Source of the DNA: Podaxis mareebaensis
Lineage: Eukaryota; Basidiomycota; Agaricomycetes; Agaricales; Agaricaceae
Assembly (NCBI GenBank): GCA_018524725.1
Contig: JAEUWP010000373.1
Span: forward strand, 1-64,000
DNA: 64,000 nt
Reading direction: 5' to 3'
How positions within the stretch are numbered: the first letter of the stretch is position 1; every line of letters starts with the position of its first letter. Positions 36,771-46,328 of the stretch are shown in pieces. The position numbers were made by a program, and so were the translations under genes. Under the pieces are notes generated by a model. The model was not told the origin of the DNA. It saw nothing but the letters and a program-made list of their open reading frames with translations, and ran no database searches.

Positions 36771-36930
36771 CCATGTGCCGGCCCCCTGCGCAATGTGCTG
36801 TTGCCTGCGCTATGTGCTGGCCCTCTGTGCAATGTGCTGGCCCTCTGCGCAATGTGCCGGCCCTCTGTGCAATGTGCTGGCCCTCTGTGCAATGTGCCGG
36901 CCCCCTGTGCAATGTGCCAGTGCCTGCATA
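36771..36930. repeat. 20-bp minisatellite at the right end of the KDZ element
   Basis: About seven tandem copies of a unit like CCCTCTGTGCAATGTGCTGG, the last five perfectly spaced at 20 bp (36821-36920). The unit is not a multiple of three and sits downstream of gene D, so it is not coding. Copies differ mainly by CG/TG at one site (GCCGG against GCTGG). Confidence 0.9.
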
Positions 36931-37030
36931 ATCTACTGGTGTAGTGCCGAAGTGGTGATGCCCGTTGAGCTATAATGGTGCAATACTTTCTTATGATCTT
37001 TGCCCATCGCAAATTCCTACTGGGTATATC

Positions 37031-37130
37031 CCCGTTGTATGGCCAGTGGGCCTGCTGGTCCCATCTCACTCGTTACGTTGTATGGCTTCGCTGGAGCGAG
37101 TCACTCGCTACACTGTAGGTTGACTACCTG
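37031..37130 (-). repeat. Right terminal inverted repeat of the KDZ element
   Basis: Reverse complement of 23919-24018. The 16-bp palindrome of the left repeat is here degraded by two CpG transitions. Confidence 0.93.
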
Positions 37131-37137
37131 ACATTTC

Positions 37138-37365
37138 TACAAGTTATAAACCATGAGGATATGAGTAATACTAACACAGGCTATATGTCTATGCAAGTGT
37201 ATAAAAGTATTATTAGAAACAGATCAATCTAAACATAGCACAAAGCTATGGAAGGTTCCAAAAATATATATGCTCAGTCAATGCAGAGTGTACAAGTTGA
37301 GGACACAGCATGTACTGCTGATAGCAAGTATATGCATAAGCATAATGCTGATTAATTCCTCAACA
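37138..37365 (-). repeat. 5' LTR of Cop-A, second segment
   Basis: Continues from the KDZ target site and matches 16834-17057. The Cop-A target duplication CTGTG follows at 37366-37370, then Gyp-A gag. Confidence 0.93.
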
Positions 37366-37370
37366 CTGTG

Positions 37371-38479
37371 TGTGTTGATGAGTCTGTTGAGGATGGCCTC
37401 TCAGTCAGTAGGTGAGGTAGTTCTGATGTACTCCTGTTGTTCAGGGGTGAAGGTGTTGTACCAGGCTTGTTGTACTGGGGTGAGGATGAGCAGATGGAGT
37501 GTTGGTTCTCCTGGGGATTCTGGTTGTTGGTTGCTTCCTGAGTGGTAAGAGTGTTCAGACTCAGTGTTGATGTGCTCATTATCTCCTCTGTGTTGAAGGA
37601 GGGGGTTTGGCTGGGTAGATTGTTCTGGTGTCATAGCTGCTTGGCTAATTTACTCAGAGCACTCTCCAAGAGAAGCTTGTCTGATAAGTCCTGCTGTGGC
37701 ACTGGTGGAAGGCTTGATGGGGGAGGAGTGTCATGAAGGGATTCAGTGCATTGGATGGGTGGGGGTGGTGAATATGGGGCTTGCTCTGGTGAGTGGGTAC
37801 AAAGCCAAAGTGTGGGATCTGAGGACAGGGTCAGTTGGTGTTGTCTTGATTGTTTGGATTTTCAGGATTGTGAGGAGGTAGATTGGTCAGGATCAGGCTT
37901 GGGTCTGAGCTCATTGCTTTCCTTTTCCTGAGAACAGGGTGGCATTGAAGAATCTGTAGTGGGGAAGGTATCATGGGGTGGTTACTGACTAGCTTGGACA
38001 AAATCCTATCTTGATCTCAAGTATCTCTGGGACTTCTTGCAGTGCAGCTTTAATCTTTCTCAAATCCAGTTGTGCCTCTGGATAGTGGACTATTTCTGTA
38101 GTGTGCAAAATCCACTCTTGTGCTAGGGGTCTATCTTTCCTTTCCAGTTACCCTTCAATCAGATACTCCTTCTTTGTACATGGCTTAGAGTTATTCCACA
38201 GCATGGCTATTGTCTCCCACAGCCAATCTAGTGCTTGATGTGGGTGCTTTTCTCCTTTACTTGTTGTCCAAGATAATAGCTGGTTATCCAGGCATTTAAG
38301 GATTGGCTCTGCCCTTTGTTATCAGTCTGGAGTAGGTTGTGGTTGTTTTCCAGGTTTGACAAGGTTCCTACAATCTGTCTAAATTGCTTTAGATGGAGCA
38401 GTTTCCTCTCTCCAATCTGCAGGCCTTTAAGATCTAGGTTGCTATCCTGATCACCATGTTCAGGCATATCTCCTGACAT
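37371..38479 (-). pseudogene. gag: Gyp-A gag N-terminal region
   Basis: Two surviving frames in transcript order: 38479-38228 (MSGDMPEHGDQDSNLDLKGL, 83 codons) and 37634-37401 (77 codons, QQAWYNTFTPEQQEYIRT). Between them are decayed pieces including a segment reminiscent of the Gyp-B gag N-terminus (IVHYPEAQLDLRKIKAAL). The second frame joins at 37371 to 16403 in register. Stops include TGA and some TAG, consistent with an older copy than Gyp-B. Confidence 0.75.
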
Positions 38480-38607
38480 AGATTTGCTGTCTACTCACAG
38501 ATCCGGTCTAGTGTTGGCTAGGTCCATAATGGGATTAGGGCCCATGTCACCCTAGAGATATTGTGTGTCTTCTAGTCACTTACAACAGACATGAGGGTTG
38601 CCAAGGG

Positions 38608-38620
38608 AAGCTTCCTATAT
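38608..38620 (-). other. Self-priming-type primer binding site of Gyp-A
   Basis: In element orientation ATATAGGAAGCTT starts at the third base after the 5' LTR. Its reverse complement AAGCTTCCTATAT occurs within the LTR (38891-38903 on the minus strand). The 13-bp complementarity and the two-base spacer repeat the Gyp-B arrangement. Confidence 0.7.
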
Positions 38621-38622
38621 AA

Positions 38623-40002
38623 TGTTAGGTTGGTCCTTATCACCAGTCACCTAAGCTTTGCTAGGGGGCAGCTATCTCACTAGATGGTTTGCAGAGGCAC
38701 TAGGATCTAGCAAGAAGGATCATGGTAAGTAGGTGGTGAGGCAAGTGTCCAATTAAGCACACTCAGATGTCAAACTTCTATCAGTCAAGGATATAACCAA
38801 TAGAAAGTTTACTACCACACTGATCATGAACTAACATCAATCCAGAGATAAAGCAAGAGCAATATCCAGAAATTTGAGATGGATTTAAGAATATAGGAAG
38901 CTTGTGCTTCCAGTACATGAGTAGCTATTTAAGCTTTACTTCTAAGGTCCAAATCTGGTAACTATGATGAAGTAGAGCTACAAGTCCAAGAGTCAATAGA
39001 AGTGTAGCTATGGAGCAGAGTGAGATAGGAATAGGAACTAAGACAAGAATGGAAACTGAGACAAGAAAGGAAACTAACTAAGGAAATAGTTCAGGTCCAA
39101 GTTCATCTGTGATACAGAGATACAAGGCAAAGAGTCTGTAGATGAGATATAAGAAACTATTTACTGGTTCATATTACAAGTCTATATCAGGATGAAGGTG
39201 TCCATCAGAGGAGTCAGAAGAATAAGAGTCAGGAGACAAGGAGGAACTGGGAACAGTGAAGTTCCCTGCAAGAGGCATTGAGTCAGAGGAGTCTGACTCA
39301 TGAAGGAAGATGAGACTGCAGTGTGGGGAGGATGACAATGATGATGATATGTCTGCAGTGATGTATGGTGGTGGGTATGGTGGAGGATCACCAATGGGTT
39401 CCTCTGGGTTTGACTCATTGATACCTGGGACATTGGAGTCAACACTGTGGAGAGGTGGAAGCTGAGTATAATGGGGAGGGATGGCTGGAGGATTATTGGA
39501 GTTAGGATTGACATGGTAGACTTCTACTTCTTGAAAGTAAAATCCATGGGTGACTTTGTATTTGATAATGTGTGGGATGACCTTGGGTGGATACATCATG
39601 TAGGGATGGAGGAATACAATCAGTTCTCCAGCATAAGGAATCATCTTCCAACTATGGGCCCAGGTGGAGTTGAAGTTGTTGTGAATCATTTGAATATATA
39701 ATATATCAGGATTGAAGATGTGGGTGAAGGGAGCATTCTTCCAGGCAATGCATAATATTTTTGTCATCATGTGATCAGTCTCATAGAAGATTGGTCCAGG
39801 TATTGGCCAGTCTTCAGAGAATAAGGAAGCATGGCCAGGAAGGCAATGGTTGGTGAAAGCTTCATTATGGTAGTGAGTTGAGTCTTCAGCTGGTATACCC
39901 ATATCTTGAGTGGTAGAGTGGGAGGTGTTGGGAAGTCCAAGCTCATGGACTAGGGCATGATAAATGACATTGCAGCAGGAGGTACCAGGCTGGTTCATAA
40001 CA
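38623..40002 (-). repeat. 5' LTR of Gyp-A (1380 bp, contains an ORF)
   Basis: In element orientation TGTTATGAACC at 40002 to CCTAACA at 38623. Matches 1-1073. The first 830 bp are an open frame. The remainder is AT-rich, non-coding, and holds the self-priming complement at 38891-38903. Confidence 0.9.
39174..39998 (-). CDS. LTR-internal ORF, 5' LTR copy (intact, 274 residues)
   Basis: Uninterrupted 825-bp frame from the ATG at LTR base 5 to TAA. It keeps the same length as the 3' LTR copy despite many substitutions. The protein has no recognised domain. Visible segments are an N-terminal CCNVIYHALVHELGL, a central hydrophobic-aromatic region with FSEDWPIPGPIF and ELIVFLHPYMMYPP, and a C-terminal region rich in proline then serine/aspartate. 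A related plus-strand gene (40842-42314) has an extra N-terminal domain, so the LTR may have captured the C-terminal part of a longer gene. Whether it is expressed is unknown. Confidence 0.6.
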   Translation of the reverse strand: MNQPGTSCCNVIYHALVHELGLPNTSHSTTQDMGIPAEDSTHYHNEAFTNHCLPGHASLFSEDWPIPGPIFYETDHMMTKILCIAWKNAPFTHIFNPDILYIQMIHNNFNSTWAHSWKMIPYAGELIVFLHPYMMYPPKVIPHIIKYKVTHGFYFQEVEVYHVNPNSNNPPAIPPHYTQLPPLHSVDSNVPGINESNPEEPIGDPPPYPPPYITADISSSLSSSPHCSLIFLHESDSSDSMPLAGNFTVPSSSLSPDSYSSDSSDGHLHPDIDL

Positions 40003-40841
40003 TCTCCTGTGGTTTGAAGCTCCATGACTGATGGAAGCAGTCACACCATTACCCCCTTTTTTTTTCTATTTTGTTGTTGAACCACTGCAGCCATCTCTTC
40101 AACCTTTTGCAGACATTGAAAGCAGGGAAAACTTCCTTTGCAAGCCCCCTTCCCCTACTCCTTCTCTTGGGACTAAAAGGTCCATATATACTGATTACCT
40201 TCTCTCCCTTCAGACTTGCAAAAGTCTGAAAGTCAATGATGATGACAACACTGCTTCCTCAGTTCACTCAGCCAAGGAAGACTGTTATAGTGAGGCTGCT
40301 TCAGTCTGTAAAGAGGCCTGATATATATCTGCAGATTGTATCAAAGGAGACTTCTTGTGTACTAACAGATTAGTTACCTCTAAGCACTAACAAGGTCAAC
40401 ACATTAAGATAACTTATATATATAGTTGCACAATTAGTCTATTATCTCAATAGAACTCTTAAGCAACTTTGAGAGCAATAAAGGTATAAGAACAACTTAA
40501 ATCATATCACTTATAGTTGATAAAGACTTTTACTAAAAATAGTTAGAAAGACTTCTTTATGAAAACTTCTTTAACATAGAAGACTTCTATCTATGAATAA
40601 AATAGAAAGCTTATCAATCTGTAAATGTCATATGACTTTGATATTTACATAATTGCAACCATTATTCAAGAGATATAGAAGTGAAGCAAACAAACTAAAG
40701 GCTAAAGCTTTTAGATAAAACAAAGGTAAATAAAATCAAAAACATAACTTTGTAAATGTATAGCAAACATTTACTAAGTTCATAACAAAGACTAAGAATC
40801 TGAAGGAGAAGTCAGCACTCCCTGCTCCCTCCACCCATCTC
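40003..40841. other. AT-rich low-CpG stretch, no supported gene
   Basis: Flank of the Gyp-A 5' LTR. A plus-strand frame of 96 codons (40031-40321) has no similarity I recognise. From 40320 to 40840 the sequence is very AT-rich with stops in all frames. It is probably the remains of another transposon, judging by the lack of CpG. Confidence 0.4.
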
Positions 40842-42314
40842 TTGCACCAGTTCATGAAGATATTGACCTATCTCCTGAAGTTGCTCCATCTTCACATCAT
40901 ATCCTTACTCACACTCAATCTATTGCTGCCTCTTGCAGCTTTGTCCCACCTACCCCAGGTGCAGCTTGGGATGAATTACAACCATCCAATCCTCTCTCCT
41001 CCCTATCAACTTTTACTCCCATTTCCCCTCTGCCAAATGCACAGCCTCATGGCAATGTGCAGCCATCCTGTGGAACAAATTGGTCAGCAATTTACAAGAC
41101 TATTTGTGATGCCTTATATGATGTTGATATCACAAACACAGAAGACATCAATGGCCTTGGACTATTGACTGCTCTTCTTAGCTTCACATCCAGTTGGGTT
41201 GCTACATGGGCTAACAATGGAGACCTATCTACTTTTGAAGGTACTAATCACATTGTGAACCTTCTCCAAACCATTGCATATTCTGAACAACTGTGCAATA
41301 AATCTATTCCTTACAATGATCATAGGCTTCAGCTTTATGACCTTATTTCAATGCAATTTCCCCCTTCCCATACTCTCTCCCCTACCCCTACCCTGATGTC
41401 CATGGGTTACCATAATGAACACTAGGCTAAAAAGGCACCAGCAATATCCTTCCCTTCCTCCAAAGATACTACTAGGTATCTCTAGGGCTCTTCCCTTATC
41501 CCTCCTAATGCTACTGAGTATCTCCAAGGTTCAGATTTGCAACTCAGCCTCCCCAATGCTTCTTGGGACACTACAACTGACACCAATGAGTCTGCCAGTA
41601 ACTCAACTTGCTACTGCAATGAAGCCTTTGCTAATTGACACCTCCCTGGTCACACCTCCCTCTTCTCTGAGGACTGGCCAACCCCTGGCCCATTGTTCTA
41701 TTCTACCAACTACATGATGACAGAGATATTATGCGTTACCTGGGAAAATGCTCCCTTCACTCATATCTTTGACCCTGACAGCCTTTATATTCAAACTATT
41801 GTGAATAACTTCAACTCATCCTGGGCACACAGCTGGAAGATGATTCCCTATGCTGGAGAATCAATCATATTCCTTCATCCCTACATAATGTACCTGTCAG
41901 AAGTCATCCCTCATATTATCAAGTATGAAGTCACCTGTGGACTCTACTTTTGAGAAGTAGAAGTCTATTATATCAATCCTAACTCCAAGGATCCACCTTC
42001 CATCCCTCTGTGGCATACCCAGCTCCCTCCACTCTTTAGTATTAATTCCAATGTTCCCAGTATTGATGAGTCACCTCCCAAAGAACTGGCCATTGCTCCA
42101 CCTCTACCTCCTCCTTACTCACCTCCCTATGTCACTGCAGATGTCTCCTTGTCATCCTCATCATCATAGTCACTACACTGCAGTCCTATGGTTGAGTCAA
42201 ACTCTTCTGACTCCCCACTCATTGGGAACTTCACAGTTCCCTCCTCTGCCTTGTCCCCTGCCTCATTTACTTCTGATTCTTCTAATGGACAACTTCACCT
42301 GGACTTAGACTTGT
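40842..42314 (+). pseudogene. Decayed gene related to the Gyp-A LTR ORF, with an N-terminal extension
   Basis: One plus-strand frame (through 41057-41425 and 41693-41953) with a few stops. From about 41590 it parallels the LTR ORF throughout: FSEDWPTPGPLFY, ENAPFTHIFDP, SWKMIPYAGE, IFLHPYIMY, then a proline/serine tail ending LDLDL. Before that are about 170 residues absent from the LTR version (WSAIYKTICDALYDVDITNTEDI...), helical in character. No LTR start or polypurine tract separates the two halves, so here they form one protein. Function unknown. It could be a gene of another retroelement or a captured gene. Confidence 0.55.
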
Positions 42315-42438
42315 AGTATATGCCTCTTGTCTATTGGTGTCAGTTGTAGTGTCTTGAGAAGCATTGGAGAGGCTGAGTTCATGGATGAGGGCATGGTAGA
42401 TTAGGTTAGTGCAGGATGTCTAGGGTGGGTTCATAACA
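42315..42438 (-). repeat. Inverted LTR fragment related to the Gyp-A LTR
   Basis: In minus orientation it begins TGTTATGAACCC at 42438, the LTR start, and parallels about the first 120 bp of the LTR (ISO-like text MNPP-TSCTNLIYHALIHELSL). It lies head to head with the plus-strand copy ending at 42314, and both copies contain the CAATGCTTCT...GACACTACAACTGACACC segment, so the arrangement is an inverted partial duplication. Confidence 0.6.
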
Positions 42439-43365
42439 CTAAATCCTTTATTAAATTGACAACCTTCCTTACTTTAGGGAGGATGGCACCCTTCACACTG
42501 CTAATGACATCAAACCAGCCATCAATGTCTCCCCCTATGCTGACATCATCAGTCATCTTGTTGGCAAACTACACTTATGCTGTGTCTCCCCCCACTCATA
42601 CTTGGCTATCATCTTATTTGACTTATGGGACTCTCAATCTGCCTCTAGGGCAAAATTATACATTAACCATACCATTCTTTTTGAGAATAGAGTATGCATG
42701 TTCTAAGGTGCCTCTATGAGAGTCACTAGTCCCTGATGTAATCAATGCTGGAGATGGGGCCACCCCACTCACCTCTGTAAAACACACAATGCTAGGTGTG
42801 CCATCTGTGGTGACCCTCACTACACCAATAACTACCATTGCAATGGGTACTGCTGTCATGGCAAGACTGGCCCCAATCCCCACTCCTGCCAACACCAAGG
42901 AGTGCCCTCATGTGACCTCCTTCCAATGCTTGTCATGTGATTCAAAGGATTATCACATGAACAGTGACAAATGCCTGTTCTTCTGTCATTGCTATGACAA
43001 GGAATGGATCATTAACAAACTCAGGGAGAAGAAGACTGAGAAAGCCAAGGCAGACTTCAATGTGAGAGCTGTCAATGTCTAGACATTCATTTGATAACAG
43101 TGCTTTTTCCTTAGATAATGTTTCAATTTGTTCCTTTAATGTTCAGCATTCATGGCAAACTATGGAATTTCTCTTAAATTCTCCTGTATTAAAAGACATC
43201 TACATTTTATGTCTTCAAGAACCCCCTTTCAACTTCATTCAAAACATCCCATCCACAATGCTCTCTGAAGGAGAACCTATGGAAGGACCCCCTATTCATA
43301 AAGATTGGCTGTTATTACACAACCACCACAGTCCTGGAGTTGTCACTGCAACTCGAACGGCTTGA
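42439..43365 (+). pseudogene. LINE fragment: ORF1 C-terminus and start of endonuclease
   Basis: ORF1 part: IILFDLWDSQSASRAKLYIN (about 42605-42665), then two knuckles, CNQCWRWGHPTHLC and CAICGDPHYTNNYHC (about 42738-42838), the typical arrangement in fungal non-LTR (Tad-like) ORF1 proteins. ORF2 part: 43075-43365 encodes the beginning of an APE-type endonuclease (SICSFNVQHSWQTMEFL, DIYILCLQEPPFNFIQ). The sequence then breaks off before the catalytic histidine and the reverse transcriptase. Losing the 3' part is opposite to the usual 5' truncation of LINEs, so later deletion or recombination is likely. Confidence 0.8.
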
Positions 43366-43908
43366 GACATTCAAGACACCCTTCGTAACCCATGCGGATG
43401 CCAGTCCACATGCGACTTGAGGTAAATCGTTCTTCGTTAAGGCGCCACATACATCACATGTGCTGCAAAGTCGATTGTGATTACTGATGCTGCACATGAT
43501 CTGGGTTAACTCAATGGTTGCCAGACCGGGCCTCGAGGCGTCTATTTGATACGCCGGGGATTAAAAGTTCCAGGTGCGTCGGCATAACACTGCCATAACC
43601 CTATCAAAATCCAGCAAGCCGAAAAATCTGATAATTGCAGAAGGCCAACATAAACGAAAAAAAAAAAATTATAAAGGTACAATGGCAAATTATGGCAACA
43701 GCACACTAAGTAGTATATCTGGGTCCTCAACCCGTTTGAAAGATGAAGGGCGAAAGCCTCATGAGGTTTTCCCGTGGTAATCACGGCAAAGACTCCACAG
43801 TCTTTTTGTCAAGGAATGGACGGCCGCTGTCACTTGGCGTTATTGATTGTTGCTCCGAGTCCCAGGTGCGAGGATTTTCCTTTAACATGAGATTATGTCA
43901 AATCGTCG
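43366..43908. other. Junction region, no gene seen
   Basis: Base composition changes from CpG-poor to CpG-rich, marking the edge of the transposon block. It holds an A12 run near 43658-43670 and nothing else I can identify. Confidence 0.4.
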
Positions 43909-45287
43909 TTAGTGTGTCTGAGCCGGAGAGTCTACCTGGAGCTCGACATCTCTTTCAGTTATGATATCCACGACCACGGACATAGAGGGTTGCTGGAAAT
44001 GTTTCGATCAGGATATGAACATTATTCTATCCTGCTGGGGTACTAACCTTTCTGCGAGTCAGTCGATCGAGGTTGGAACTGTTAGGATCGACTATGACTC
44101 CGCTAGTGTTCATAGTCCTGCGTAGTTCTTGTCTCCCATTAAGACTAAGCAGTTCAGATAAGAAGGTTAATTAGGGTTGCACAAATCATGACGGACTTAC
44201 GCCGACAGGAAGGAATTCGTGTACACTAGCACCAATAATCAATATGAAAATTCCAGCAGAAGTTGACATCACACTCACGTTTCGCCAAACAGCAATACAC
44301 ACCCACCCAGGTAACTGGATGGATTGCTCAGCACAGAAGTAATAGAACAGTGACAAGCATGTAACATACAGTTGTGCGGTGCGACTTGGAACTATGGCAA
44401 GGATTTAGCTAGCACCCTAAGTCAACTTCTCACTTTGGGACTTACACAGATTAGAACAATCACGGCTGTGATACTGGTTAACAATCCAGTACGAAGCGTA
44501 AATCCCAGCAATCGATCCACGATTCGCATCGTCCTAGTTCACGGATCAACGGATATTCGTTCGCGGGTCACTCGGAAGAGACAAAAAACTCACTGTTGCA
44601 ACGCGTCCCTTCGCTTGGTCATGAAGAAGTACATCATCGTCATCGCAACGCTAATGTCAAGTGCTGCTCCAACGGAAAGCAGCATCGTAATCAGCCACGA
44701 GGCTGAGGTTGTATACTCCAGCAACGAAATCGCAGAGATCGCTCGATATGCGAGATAGGCGCTAAACGCGCAGCGAACGACGGAAACGATAATACAGAGG
44801 AGCCCGATATATCGGTATGGGTTTGGTAGGAGACGCCATGCACGAAGGGAGAAGAAGACCTGATTAAGTGTGGGAGATCACCATGCCTGACATGCTGTTA
44901 AGCTGGAATATACTTACTTGGACGATCATGGTGATGATCCCACCTAGAAGCGTTGCAGCTCCCATACCCTCGAAATGACTGTAATCGAGGGGATTCCTGG
45001 CGTAGGTGACCGTAGTCCGATAAACTTCGACGCAAATGCCAATCGTGTGGCCTGCCTCAAGGAGCCTGCGTACAGGCTATTAGGACCTTACACGCGTTCC
45101 TCGCGATGTAATGGAGTACTCACCACACTAAGAACACGGTTCCCTTTAACCACTGCTTGTCATTCTGAAATTCGCGAAAGTAAAAGTCGGTTTGAAGGGT
45201 AACGACACCGAAGAGAAAAACGGCTATAAGAGTACCGATCTCCAAAGCTCCGAAAGTGCTGTCTAGAGAGACTGTCGGGCTCGCCAT
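43909..45287 (-). CDS. DUF6534-type seven-helix membrane protein
   Basis: About eight exons with short GT-AG introns; start ATG at 45287 (MASPTVSLDSTFGALEIG), stop TAA at 43909-43911. The family pattern is clear: an opening STFGALEIGTLIAVFLFGV helix, FYFREFQNDKQWLKG, LLEAGHTIGICVEVYRTTVT, MRIVDRLLGFTLRTGLLTSI (about 44515), then FTWVGVYCCLAKLYTNSF and ALNGRQELRRT (about 44140). The tail SVVVDIITERDVEL is also typical. About 310 residues with seven predicted membrane helices. This family is greatly expanded in agaricomycetes; its role is unknown. The promoter region is 45288-45540. No defects seen. Confidence 0.88.
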
Positions 45288-45539
45288 TATGCGCGCGGAA
45301 TATGGAATAATGCTATGTTGAGCACTGGGTAGAGGGTTTAGGTTGAGTGCGGGAGGTATACAGCACGGCAGGCGTCGTCGTCCACGGGTTGAAGTGGGGG
45401 GAGCGGAAAGGGAAAAGGAAAGGAACGGAAAGGAGAGTAAAGGAGGAACCAAAGAGTCCGGTTGAATGGGCAAAAAGAACCGAGGGAGGGATGCCTCGGT
45501 CAGCTATAGATAAGCACGAGCGTTATTAAACTTTGTTCC

Positions 45540-46328
45540 CCGAATAAGATATAAGACAAACTCATCCCCGTTCTTAAATCATCCTTGAACATTGCTTCCA
45601 GGGACACCTTCGAGGAAATTTGATCACTGATATTTAATTTGTTCGGCAGAGCTCCGATAAACTGGTGCAGATAGACCAGAATGGAGATTTTTCACCGATG
45701 GGCAATGGCTTATGTTTTAGGAGACAGCCACCAGCAGCCGCCACAACGCATAGCATCTCATTGTTTTCCTTCTATGGCGGCGCAATAGGGTCAACATGTG
45801 GGTCAGGCAGCTAAACAATGGCATCAGTCATCGGTAAAAGCTCAGGTTACACGAGATGATTCACTTGCTTTCACTGGCATCACCGAAGCCCGTACAGGCA
45901 CCGCTGTCTTCGTGAGTGTCACTATCTATTCACCATTCGACTCGTCCTTGTGCACAAAAATTGTATCACCGATCTGACATGTATGTTGATAATCCCGGTC
46001 ACCGGAATGGAAGGGAGAGCAATGTGGTGTTGGAACCTGCCGACACCCGTGATTGTCAACTTGCTTGTCATTGTTAGGATTTGTGGAGTCTCATGCACAG
46101 CCACTAAACTCTGACTTCAAGACCATTTGGTGCGCCCCCACAACTGTTTCCACACTCCGAATCCTATGTATATGTAACGGGGAAGTGTCAAAGGCAGCTG
46201 GATGTCCGATGTACTGTTCCAGCAGACTTGGAGACAAAACCCAAACGTCGATTTAACTCCGGAATGTTGAGTTCGGCTACGGCAAACAAGACATTCAGGC
46301 CTCAACGCCAACCAGTAACTAGAGGCTA
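45540..46328. other. Intergenic region
   Basis: Stops in all frames at short intervals; no RNA gene or repeat recognised. Confidence 0.4.

Larger units (their letters stand above)
23919..37130. mobile_element. KDZ DNA transposon, 13.2 kb, five genes
   Basis: Complete element between near-identical terminal inverted repeats of about 100 bp (23919-24018 and 37031-37130), inserted in the Cop-A LTR. Target duplication ACATTTC is perfect for 7 bp (23912-23918, 37131-37137), or 8 bp with one mismatch if the boundary is shifted by one. The uninterrupted LTR at 16828-16840 shows the pre-insertion sequence. It carries a CxC2/KDZ transposase and four other spliced genes on both strands, a 20-bp minisatellite next to the right repeat, and a high density of GCCGG. 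CpG is well preserved compared with the host LTR element, so it is the youngest layer here or has been shielded. An in-frame TGA in the transposase suggests it is no longer autonomous. Confidence 0.93.
16409..37365 (-). mobile_element. Cop-A: Ty1/Copia retrotransposon, itself interrupted by a KDZ transposon
   Basis: Minus-strand Copia element in Gyp-A gag. The 3' LTR is 16409-17057 and the 5' LTR is 23498-23918 continuing at 37131/37138-37365. The 5-bp target duplication CTGTG is perfect (16404-16408 and 37366-37370). In element orientation the LTR runs TGTTGAGG...CCCTCAYCA. The internal order protease, integrase, RT, RNase H is Copia type. CpG is strongly depleted. Stops at conserved arginines (TD-GGEY, QQNG-AE, RS-LVTQGF) are TGA. 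Without the 13.2-kb KDZ insertion the element is about 7.7 kb. Confidence 0.95.
1..40002 (-). mobile_element. Gyp-A: Ty3/Gypsy chromovirus, split by nested insertions
   Basis: The outermost element of the nest, transcribed on the minus strand. In transcript order its parts are the 5' LTR (38623-40002), leader and gag N-terminus (38622-37371), gag C-terminus, protease, RT, RNase H and integrase (16408-12155), integrase C-terminus and chromodomain (2987-2560), a further ORF (about 2509-1080), a polypurine tract and the 3' LTR (1073 to beyond the window start). Gyp-B interrupts it at 2987/12155 and Cop-A at 16403/37371; removing both restores continuous homology to Gypsy gag-pol. LTR termini are TGTTA...TAACA. 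CpG is nearly absent and TpG/CpA abundant, and frames are broken mainly by TGA, so this is an old, inactive copy. The left end and hence the target-site duplication lie outside the window. Confidence 0.9.

Noticed and set aside
23919..37130. TET/JBP dioxygenase cargo in the KDZ element
   Set aside because: Looked for because of the known association, but none of the five proteins shows an HxD...H double-stranded beta-helix pattern.
43366..43480. Possible retroelement RNase H remnant (TPFVTHADASPHAT)
   Set aside because: Only about a dozen residues look right and the frame stops at once; CpG-rich context does not match the adjacent transposons.
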